Shown here one piece after another: positions 45,425-55,246 of a stretch of 64,000 nt of DNA (positions are counted from its first letter, which is position 1; each line of letters starts with the position of its first letter). The notes under the pieces are model-generated. The model was given only the letters and a program-made list of their open reading frames with translations, was not told the origin of the DNA and ran no database searches. Source of the stretch: Butyriboletus loyo (lineage: Eukaryota; Basidiomycota; Agaricomycetes; Boletales; Boletaceae). The DNA lies in contig JBBPSI010000027.1 of assembly GCA_038093515.1 (NCBI GenBank), positions 1-64,000 of the forward strand. Reading direction: 5' to 3'. The translations under genes were made by a program, and so were the position numbers.

Positions 45425-47282
45425 TAATGATGGAGTACCTCAAAGTACAGAGCGATTTGGAGAGGAAATGGTTGTAACTGTTTGAGATGACCGTGGTCGT
45501 GTACGATATTGAATCGAAATGTACAGGGTGTTGAATGTTACAGCGATGCAGAAACGCGAACCACTGCAATGAGTTCTCCGAGTGTTTTGACTCATCGAAA
45601 TTGAAACCTCCGTTCTAACTCGATGGAGTACGTTTGTACATGTTAATGCAGGTTTCAGCGAACGAAATAAAGTGATCAAGCAAACATGGATCAATATTAA
45701 CTTGAGTAGTTACTCTCCTCCCATTCCTGAATCTTGCCTATTGAGATCGATAGACCGATTGCTACCAACCTAGTCAATGGCCATAGTCGTGCACTTATCT
45801 GTAGGCTGCTTCAAACGAGTCCAGGCACAGGGTACATCTTCTCCTACTACACTATTTATCGTAGAAGTCGGTACTTCAACGTGATTCATACGAGCCGAGT
45901 GAAAGGTAGGAACTATCCGAAATTCTGTTCCAAGACATGGTAGCAATGGTAGATAAAACACGGTAGATAATGTACCTCCCATCGATTCCATATCCCGGAA
46001 GCGACGGCAGCGTCATCTCTCATTTCCGCGATAATATGGACCCTCAGGTTCACTATGCTCGCACCTGTTGAACAGCACAGCATCGCCACAGCCGCCGTGG
46101 TCATCCACTGGTCCGTGAAGGTACTCGTGTCGCTGATGCAGTTGGCAACTCGCGCGGACGGCTTGTTCCAGCGGAAGATGTCGACAAAGGAAGGTATGCT
46201 GGATTGTCAGTGTGTCTTAGGCATGCGTGCTAATGACTTGGATCACGGGGAAGACGCACCTGTAACATGACCTCGATCAATGCGTCCCTTCTTCTGCACC
46301 CGAGCAAAAACACAACATCCCCATCAATGTTGTTTTGGATCGTCAATTTGGAGTCGCTTTGGAGGTTGATTTCGACCCAAGGAAATCGAAATCTATATGT
46401 CAACTCCAAAGTGGATTTCGTGAAGGTTCCCTCAGCAGCCACCATCTGAATTCGAAACACATCAACGACGTGCACAGAACTCCCTTGGTGTCCGTCATGC
46501 CTCAATCACTCACATGCAGCCCCCCCGCAAGGATGAGCGGCATACTACGCGCGTGACGAGGAGTATCCAGATCAGCATCAGCGCTACGCCCATCCTTGTC
46601 TTCCTACACACCGAAAAAAACTGCGAAGGCGCGGATCTGTCATCTCCGCAGATGATATTATCCGTTCTGGCGTGATCATGGAAGTCCTTAGTGGTTTGAA
46701 ACCCGTATTTCCTGATCGGGGCGAGACCACTACTACTACAGCAGGTAGTGCCAGCGGCATCGGTGACGATACTGCACTGTGTATAATAACGATAAGGGAA
46801 CGGGCACTAGCTGAGGGCATGGACATCCTCGGATGTGCAGTCGTTGGTATGTTGCTTCAACGTCTAGCATGATTGAAATCGCAGCCTGGGCACACGCCTA
46901 AGGCGTCGAGCCAAAATACATGGGCATCACCCCCATTGCAGTTATTCCCAAAGTCTTATCCCAGTTCAGCTTGTCGAAAGAAGACAACAACATCTACGAG
47001 GTTTGAAATTTTCACCTCCATTTTCGGGTGGTGCTCACTGTTTAGCCTATGCAGAACAATGAAGCGTTCGCATCACAATTTGCGTACGGCGTCGAAGAGC
47101 TTGGAATCCCAATAAGCAAGATCAACCCAAACTATAATCTACGCTGTTACTCAAAACAAACTCCGACACAGTGGTGTCCGAAATCAATAGTCCTCGTCAA
47201 CATCGCCCCAAATCCGTGTCGAAATCAACCTCCAAATTAACATTGAAGGACCCTGTTTGGTGTGAGCATCGATATGTCTTTA
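45425..47282. repeat. Centre of the inverted repeat: 3' flanks and unidentified debris
   Basis: Contains the 3' flank of copy H, the unidentified module copy at about 45910-46100, and 46.33-47.24 kb related to 18.13-18.66 kb. A plus-strand frame at 46.60-46.87 kb (LRRRGSVISADDIIRSGVIM, then a T-rich linker) looks coding but has no upstream start and no known motif. Confidence 0.45.
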
Positions 47283-47345
47283 TTAATAGACTTCCCGCAA
47301 GAGGCTAGGGTTTCGGATTTTCCAAAGTCCAGAACCACTTTGGAT
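47283..47345 (-). pseudogene. Inhibitor exon 3 relic
   Basis: The minus strand reads FWTLENP..., matching the YWTLENP core of exon 3, with intron 3 debris (GTGTGAGCATCGATATGTC side) next to it. Exons 1, 2 and 4 are absent; a displaced 3' flank follows at 47.4 kb. Confidence 0.6.
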
Positions 47346-47561
47346 ACAAAGGGCAGGGATCCACGATACTGGTGTGTTTTAGTTTGCATCAGATGCATCA
47401 AAACCCTCGGGGTCTCTTTGCAGTGGATCACGCGTCACGGTTCGGCATAACATTCAATATCCCGTACATTTCGATTCAATATCGTACACAACGTATCATC
47501 TCAAACAGTTACAACCATTTCCTCTCCAAATCACCCTGTGCTTTGAGGTACTCCATCGTTC

Positions 47562-48215
47562 TTAAAGTGCAGAAATGAAGCTCCACAGCTGACTTGGCAG
47601 CGGAATCTGTGAGACTTGGAGAGTGACCTGTGACGTAATTTGTGTGAGCATCGATTAGTCGTCATCAATATGACTTTCCCCACAGGAGACTGGGATGACA
47701 CATCGGCCAAAGTCCAGTACCTCAGCCCAACGCCAGGGCCGGTTTGCGCAATCCTGGCATATTTTAGTTTGCATGTTAGCGGCGGAATACAGATAGGCAC
47801 TGACGTGTAGGAGTTGCCCGCCCCTCCTTGAATCGACCAGGTGGTTGGCTGCATATTGACAGATACGAAAACGCTCTGATTAAGTGCTGTGCTTGGCCGA
47901 GAAAGCCCGGCTTCTTCAACGGCTAGAATGTAAGTTCCGTCCGACCTCTTGGTGGCGATCCACTGAAAGGGAGCAAGACTCCAATCAGTATATCACTCAT
48001 CATATAGGAAAGGAAAACAATGTGAACTCCGAGATGTTGAACGGATAACACGAGGGTCGATTGCGCTGAACGAAAACTAGTGGACTCACAACATTGTCTT
48101 GGCCGCCCGCGATGACAGGGTCCGTGTCCTGGGGGCCTTTGTACGCGCCCACTGGCAAGGCTGAAGGACTCTGGGCAAGTCGAATCATATATCTCCCGTC
48201 TGCAAGGGTGTTCAT
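47562..48215 (-). CDS. Beta-trefoil protease inhibitor-like protein, copy I
   Basis: Four exons on minus: 48215-48090, 47962-47805, 47753-47675, 47627-47562, giving 142 aa. Motifs: LADGRYMIRLAQSPSALP, GPQDTDPVIAGGQD, WIATKRSDGTYILAVEEAG, TTWSIQGGAG, RYWTLADVSSQSPVGK, end LPSQLWSFISAL. All donors are GT, so unlike H it has no weak splice site. Exon 2 resembles copy G more than H (WIATKRSDGTYIL), while exons 1, 3 and 4 resemble H, which suggests gene conversion between family members. Promoter TATA on minus at about 48283-48290. Confidence 0.77.
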
Positions 48216-50274
48216 TGTTGGTGAGTGTGTTGTATGTAGTAGCGATGCGGATTGCTGGATGAGGAGTGCGGACGAGCCCCTGCTTTATATACTCGCTCGT
48301 GCGGGTGGTCTGGCCTCGACCAATTATTGTACGCCCACCACCCCCCAATTGCAACACACCATGAAAGCCCACTTGGTGAGACAAACGTGATCACCGATAA
48401 AGTTCGAGAGTGCCCATGCAGCGATATCTAGTAATGGCGTTCATTGCTACTCCAATCAACGAAACCGCAATGGGGTACTTGAAAGAGTGGAGGCGATGGT
48501 GAGTGCTTCGAACGCCTCACGATGGCTCACCTGACCCTACCGCTCATGTTACGCCGCAACGCACAGCCAGCTTTGGGTGTAATGCGGGACGGTCTGGGGG
48601 GAGAAGTCGGACGACATCATGCTCCAGACTTGCTCGGCAGTACCTTGTCGAAATCTAAGTAGTGAGTATTTGAGTGTCCAGTCCCGACGGAACCTCGAAG
48701 AGGACCGTCACCGTAGGTTCGTGACACCACGAGTGATTCAATTCCACGGTAGGGATCGCATGCGACGCGAGGAATGATTGATCGAAGCCTCATACGAAAG
48801 GTGTACGCCGAACGTTTGGGCTGTACATGTGAGCTACATACTGAATTTGGTCCCAATGGATGTTCATACGGCTAAGAATTTCTACCCTGCTGCCGCCAAT
48901 TGCCGACGACTAACTACATTTGCAACAAAGGACCTGTAAGAAATGCGAGCCCCCGTTGCACGGTGTGGCCAAGGCGACAGTGCGTCGACGTGCGTAAGAA
49001 CGAGGAGTTCACTCTCTTGACTGGATATCGACGTAGTGCGCTTGCGGTTTACCAAAGGTATTGAAACCAATTACATTTTCATTTTCGGCCACTTCGTCGT
49101 TGCGCTTAGGGACGGCGTACGGCCCACGCCCATCTTGTCTCCAGCGCTCCATCGTCCGAGCATCTACGGACGCCGCGATCGCTCATTTCCTCTGCTTCGC
49201 TTCTATTTTCACTTCTTAGTCCTTGCTCTCAAGCAAGCCATTTCACTCTATCTAGTTACATATTCAGAGTCCACGACTAAATATGTCACGATGCAGCTGC
49301 CCTATGTAGTACACGGACAGTGCAACACCGTACGGTGAGTCGGATAATCGATTCACGGCATCAAGCGTTAGTCTTGCCCAGATCAACATCGCCACCTTGA
49401 CATGACTCCGAATGTCTTTTGTTTGGTATCGCTGCCCAAAGGCAGCAGAGGACTAATTTGCGAGAAATCCACTCCTCAGATCTCTGTGGACTATTGGAGA
49501 GGTAGGTAGTGAGCTATATCACGACATGGTCGTAGCGCACTATTGAACGTATTCAATCACTCTACAGACATTCGCGCCATCGGAATATCTGAGCGTGAGG
49601 CGCTCACATCCGCCGTCACCTGTGCCGTTTTCGAGCATAGAAGAAACCAGAAGACGAAGTAACTATTTAGCCCTCGTTTCGTGCCTCCCCCCCGCGGCGT
49701 CTGCTCACTGAATCCAGGTAACTCTACTACAGAACCACTTTCTCGACGTCTTTTCTGCCTCGTGAGTTCTGAGGCCATTTGTCACTACATGCATAAACAC
49801 GTCTCGAGACAGAGACGACGAACAATGTTAATGTTTCATTCCCGTTGCATTCTGTTGTGTTGACGCTTGGCGTAAACCTCAGCGACGAATTTGCCAGGCC
49901 GCGTTGCGTCTCCTCCAATTCCCAACATCCTCGTTAGTGAGCTGGCCGACTACGCCCAGTGTCGGTCGTCGATAGAAACCCGCACCAATGTACGTCACTG
50001 ACCAACCAAGGTGTGTCTCTGTTCCGATGTCCCTTTCATGAGTATCGGTGTCCATCATCATTTGCGGTGCTTGGCCGAATCGAGACGAACAAGAAATTGT
50101 TTGGTCAAACTCCTCGGCGTACTCTTCGCAATGGTTCACATCTCTGAATCATTGCAACATTCAACATTCCGTACATTTCGATTCAATGTCGTACACAACG
50201 ATGAACATGGCTACCTCAAACGGTTTCAACGATTTCCTCTCCAAATCGCTCTGTGCTTTGAGGTACCCCATCAA
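48216..50274. repeat. Copy I upstream block and beyond
   Basis: The upstream block runs to about 49.0 kb. The short exon-like unit with MQLPYVVHGQ is at 49289-49337 on plus, preceded by a T/C-rich stretch. The stretch 49.4-50.1 kb has no recognisable gene. 50.15-50.27 kb is an inhibitor 3' flank. Confidence 0.5.
48283..48290 (-). promoter_or_regulatory. TATA box of copy I
   Basis: Plus-strand TTTATATA, i.e. TATATAAA on minus, about 70 bases before the ATG; same context as copy H. Confidence 0.6.
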
Positions 50275-50469
50275 TCAATCTTCAAGTACACGAACGAAGT
50301 TCCACAACTGGTTGGCAGCGGAAACTGCGAGACTCTGACAGTGACCTGTGACGTAATTGGTGTGAGCATCGATAGGTCGTTACATCAATAGACTTTTGTC
50401 TTGTCTTGGCCGTTCACGATGACGGGGTCCGTGTCGCGATACCCGCAAATCGGTAATACTGAATAAATT
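50275..50469 (-). pseudogene. Inhibitor relic, exon 1 joined to exon 4
   Basis: On minus: a shortened exon 1 without its ATG (LPICGYRDTDPVIVNGQD), then directly the end of exon 3/start of intron 3 (KVY and stop, GTCTATTGATG) and a complete exon 4 (VTVRVSQFPLPTSCGTS-type frame around CAGTTGTGGAACTTCG). Exon 2 and most of exon 3 are deleted. Confidence 0.7.
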
Positions 50470-52157
50470 GCTTGTAAGTGTGTTGTGGAGTCGGCCTGGC
50501 TTCGGCCGATTATCGTGCACTCGCACCGCCGCCCCATTGCAGCACATCGGGAAAGCTCAATTGGTGAGAGGAATGCGGTCACCGATAATGTTCGAGGGTT
50601 GGCATGCAGTGATATCTAGTAATGGCGTTCATTACCGTCACTTCTACTCCAGCTAACTTTTGGGGTGATGCGGGACGGTCTGGGGGGAAAAGTCAGACAA
50701 CATCGTGCTCCACACTTGTCGAAGATCCGTTGAATATCCGATTCCGATGGGACCTGGAAGAAGGCCATCACACGTCCATGTTACCCTGAGTGATTCCATT
50801 CCTACTATGAAATAATCGGGTCGCGTCCGAGGATGGGCCCGAGGAATGATTGATGGAAGCCAGATCCCAAAGGAGTGCGTCTAACATTTGAATGGGCGAG
50901 CCACGTAATTTGGTCCTGATGGACGTCAATTCCAACTTCGCCGTTACCAATTGTCGTCAACCTGCTGCTCGTCGGCAAAACTCTCAAAAAGTGCCCGGAC
51001 GGGGATTGAGCGATACCAAAATTCAAAAATGTATCTGCCCCGTGGTGTGGTGTGAACCTGCAAGGACCGGCCGGGCCATTGCGCGCTCCGTGTAAGGCAG
51101 TACTAGTTTCTTCGACGTGCGTAAGAATGTGGACTTCAGCTTCCCCAGTTGAGATTAGGCGACGCAGTGCACTCGGGAGTTACCAAAGGTATTGAAACCG
51201 ACCGCGATTTTGTGATGCCGCATTGGATTTCGAATGAAATGACCCGTGGGCCGAGAATGTAGCTGACAAAAGCTTGATCAACTCGATTGGCCTGTCGCCT
51301 TTTCTGTTTGGCTGTCTAGCATCCTTGACCTCCTGAGTACACGGTGGACCTTGCATTCAATAGCCACCCCGTCGTAGACGAAAAACGTGCCAAGAATTAA
51401 GGGCACACAAGTAAGCAGCGTAGCAAGCAAGCAAGAAAGTCAGTCATACACAGGGTGCATGTTGACCGCTTTGACTCGATCCGACATAGACGTAGTTGAT
51501 CGCGAAGAAGGAAGCATATTGTAGTGTTGTCTGAGGAGGAAGAACTTGGTGGACAAGGGAAGTAGACCAAGCTCGAGGGTGAGAACATCCAGCTCATAAC
51601 CTGGCATGAGGGTTAAAGCTATGAAGACGAGTGAGCGCATCGTCATCACGATGCAGCTATCCGACGGGTCTAGTAGTGAATGGATCCGATAGACCTAGGA
51701 CGGTGTCACGGTGAGTTGGACTTGTGGACCATGGCGTAAACGATCGTCAACAGCGTTCGTCGCATGTACCTACTACACACAATGCCCGGGCTGGCGAGTC
51801 TCGCAGTGAGCAAGGAACAGGCGGTGGTTGGCATTCTTGTCGTTAACATTTTGCACTAGCGGAGTCGGTGCGAATGTCAGCGACGGATTCATCAGTTCCC
51901 CCACTGCCATGTTTGCTGCATGACTTCATTTCATCTCGCTGAAAGCAGCATTAACGCGTGCAAATGTCCTTCAGTCCAAATTAGAACAGAGACCCCAGTC
52001 TCGATGTCCCCCAAACTCTCGGAGTACTGTGGTTCGCATCTCTGAAGCGCTGTAAAATTCAACATTCCATACATTTCCATTCAATACAGTACACGGCGGG
52101 GAGCATGGTCACGATGATCTCAAGCAGTTACAACGGTTTCCTCTCCAAATCGCCTAC
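50470..52157. repeat. Upstream block of the relic and copy J 3' flank
   Basis: The stretch 50.5-51.1 kb is an upstream block (element inverted near 50.81 kb). 51.2-51.7 kb is the inverted copy of 15.2-15.7 kb. 51.7-52.1 kb is the mirrored 3' flank of the copy A type. No gene accepted. Confidence 0.5.
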
Positions 52158-52824
52158 TCAATCGCAACCAACACGAACGAAGTTCCACAACTGGTCATCC
52201 TGCGGAAGTGTGAGGGTGCCAAGTAAGACCTGTGGTGTAATTGGTGTCAGCATCAAGAAGTCTTCATTAATGGACTTTCCGCACAGCAGACTGGGGGTCT
52301 GGGCTCCTCAAAGTCCAGGCCTTCGACGGACGCATATCGCTGTCTATCTCAATCCTGGCGTATTTTAGTTTGAATGTTAGTGGACAGAATACCACACCAA
52401 CAGATAAACACCGACACATAGGGTCCGCCATCCTGGCCATTGATTCTCCAGTTGTCTGCAGGTGGATTGGCAACTACAAAAATCTTCCCGTGAGCCCCTT
52501 TGCTGAACCGAGGATGCTCAGGATGGTCGAGGGTTAAAGTGTAGGTATCGCCTGTCTTCTTGACGGTCCACTGAAAGGAAGCGGCAAGGGTCCAATCAAT
52601 ATATCGCTCCATTGTATAGGGAAAAAAAAAGTGAACTCCGAGACTTGGAACGGATAACACAAGCGTCGATTGCGCTGAACGAAAACTGGTGGACTCACAA
52701 TATTGTCTTGGCCGCCCGCGATGACAGGGTCAGTGTCCTCTGGACCGCAATATGCACCGATCGGTAATGATGTTTTAAAAGCCACGACGGTAATAATATA
52801 TTTCCCGTCTGCAGGGCCACCCAT
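52158..52824 (-). CDS. Beta-trefoil protease inhibitor-like protein, copy J
   Basis: Four exons on minus: 52824-52699, 52570-52416, 52354-52276, 52229-52158, giving 143 aa. Motifs: PADGKYIITVVAFKTSLP, CGPEDTDPVIAGGQD, WTVKKTGDTYTLTLDHPEHP, ADNWRINGQDGG, KAWTLRSPDPQSAVRK, end DQLWNFVRVGCD. Intron 2 donor is GTCGGT and the others are GTGAGT and GTCCAT. With K it makes a distinct subgroup (WTVKKTGDTYTL, basic VRK, FVxVG end). No stops. A lone cysteine replaces the usual Tyr-Lys/Arg in the first loop (AYCGP). Confidence 0.73.
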
Positions 52825-54587
52825 TGCTTGTCAGTGAGGGAAGTTGCTGTGTGTAGTTGTGATGCAGATGTTTGGGTGAAAGAGCTGTGGAGAAGCCCGG
52901 CCTTATATGCTCACTCGTACGGGCCCGGCCTCGGCCGATTATTGTGCACTCTCACCACCACCCAATTGCAACACGTCGTGCAAGCTTAGTTGGTCAGACG
53001 AACGCGGTCACCGATAATGTTCGAGGGTGCCCATGCAGTGATATCTAGTAATGGCGTTCATTACCGTCACTTCTACTCCAGTGAACGAAATTCTGAGTAG
53101 GGTGTTTGAGCTAATAGAGGCGATGGTGAGTACCTCACATGGCTCATAATGGTTCGCCTGACCTTGCCACTCACGGTAGGTCGTAACGTATAGCTAGTTT
53201 TTGGAGTGATGCAGGGCGGTCTGGGGGAAAGGCCGGGCAAGATCGTGCCCCACACTTGTCGAAGATCCGTTGAGTATCCGATTCCGACGGAGCCTTGAAG
53301 AAGGTAACGACACGTCCATGCCACCCTGAATGATTCCGTTCCTGCTATGGAATGCATCCGAAGATGGGCCCAAGGAATGATTGATGGAAGTCTGATGCCA
53401 AAGGTGTGCGTCCGAGCCTAACGTTTGGGGGGTGAGCCACGTAATTTGGACCTGACAGATATCAATACAATTGAGAGTTCCCACTTCGCCGCTACCAATT
53501 GTTGTCAACCTCATCGGCAAAAAGTGCCCTAACGGGATTGAGCGATACCGGAATTCAAATGTGTCCCGTGGTGTGGTGTAGACCTGCCAGGAACGCCATT
53601 GCGCGATCCGTGTATGGCAGCACCAGTGTCTTCGAAGTGCGTAGGCTTAGCTGAGATTTGGTGATGCTAGTGCACCTGGGAGTTAACACAGGTATTGAAA
53701 CCGATCGCAATTTTGTGATGCCCGCGTTGGATTTTGAACGAAATGACCCGTTGGTTGAGAGCGTAGCTGGCGAGAGCTTGATCGACTCGATTGGTCCGTC
53801 ACCATTTCTGTCTGGCTGCCTAGCATCCTTGATTCCTTGAGCTTGACCTCCGTCACGGGATCTTCCATTCGATCGCCGCTCAACATCGCTGGGAGTATGC
53901 CAGTAAGTACCTACAGTTGCGGACACGCAAAGTCAACCAATTTTATAGCAGAGTAAACTGAGAACAGACCTAGACTCGGACAGCGGAAAGGAAGCTAAAA
54001 ACAATGTTCCGCTATCTTTCCCACGGCATTTTGGCTGCCCCAAACAATTGGCTGAATTTTCCAAAACATTTTGTACCCCTTTTGAGTACAGGCGTAAAGT
54101 TCAAGGTCCGACGCCGCCGAAGTGCCGAGGCAGGTTCAGTCGTCGAACTCTGTGATCGAGGACAGTTCAGCAGCGGTTGCACCTCGAACTGGGAGCTGAA
54201 CTTTTTGCTGAACGGGACGTGAACTGTCTACTGCGATCGTCCCTACTCTGCCGCACTAGCGCACGGTGTGAATCTCAGCGACGCATTCACCAGTTCCCCC
54301 GATGTATATCTGCCTGATGTCACTCGACTCATTTCATGATTTTCATCTTCCTGAATTCACGCCTGCAAATGACCTTCCGTCCGAATTAGAACAGAGGCCT
54401 CAGTCTTGATGCCCCCAAACCCCCGAAGTACTGTTCGCAGTGGTTCGCGTCTCTGAAGTACTGTAACATTCAATATTCCATACATTTCCATTCAATACAG
54501 TACAGATGGTGAGCATGGTCACGATGATCTCAAACAATTACAACGGTTTCCTCCAAATCGCATTGTGCCTGAGGTCTCCATCGTTGT
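52825..54587. repeat. Copy J upstream block and copy K 3' flank
   Basis: TATA (minus, near 52903-52909) about 80 bases before the J start; upstream block to about 53.9 kb. The stretch 53.93-54.3 kb has no recognisable gene; 54.3-54.58 kb is the copy K 3' flank. Confidence 0.5.
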
Positions 54588-55246
54588 TCAACCAACATGA
54601 ACGAAGTTCCACAACTGGCCGTCGCGCGGAAGCTCGAAGGTGCCGAGAAAGACCTGTAGCGTAATTGGTGTCAGTAACAATGAGTCTTCATTAATGGACT
54701 TTTCGCACAGCAGACTGGGGGTCCAGGGTCCTCAAAGTCCAGGCCGTCGTTGGCCACCTTTGGCTGGGTGTCGCGATCCTGGTGTTTTTTTTTGTTTGAA
54801 TGTCGGCGGCAGAAAACTACACAGAAAGGCAGATAAGCACTGACACGTAGGGTCCGCCCTCCGGTCCTTGAATGTTCCAGGTGCCTGCAGGAGGATTGGC
54901 GGCTACAAAGATATTCCCATTAATCTCTCTGCTGAGCCGAGGATGCTCATGTTGGTCGAGGGTTAAAGTGTAGGTATCGCCCGTCTTCTTGACGGTCCAC
55001 TGAAAGAGAGTGGCAAGGATCCAATCAGCATATTGCTCCATCGTATAGGGAAGGAAAAACCGAGACTTGGAACGGATAACACGAGCGTCGATTGCGCTGA
55101 ACGAAAACTAGTGGACTCACAACATTGTCTTGGCCACCCACGATGACAGGGTCAGTGTCCTCGGAACCGCGATATGCACCGATCGGTAATGGTGTTGTAG
55201 GAGCCACGACAGTAATAATATATTTCCCGTCTGCAAGGCCACCCAT
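54588..55246 (-). CDS. Beta-trefoil protease inhibitor-like protein, copy K
   Basis: Four exons on minus: 55246-55121, 54999-54845, 54778-54700, 54653-54588, giving 141 aa. Motifs: LADGKYIITVVAPTTPLP, GSEDTDPVIVGGQD, WTVKKTGDTYTLTLDQHEHP, PAGTWNIQGPEGG, then an unusual exon 3 (IATPSQRWPTTAWTLRTLDP with QSAVRK), end DGQLWNFVHVG. Exon 3 keeps its length and phase, so the changes in it are substitutions. All introns GT-AG. Exon 1 is the closest relative of truncated copy D on the opposite strand. Confidence 0.73.

Larger units (their letters stand above)
43580..45560. repeat. Inverted repeat, left arm (with copy H)
   Basis: Reverse complement of about 47430-49400 at high identity, including promoter, introns and 3' flank of inhibitor copies H and I. 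Frames outside the genes are also conserved between the arms, showing recent duplication. Confidence 0.85.
47430..49400. repeat. Inverted repeat, right arm (with copy I)
   Basis: Reverse complement of about 43580-45560; see left arm. Confidence 0.85.
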
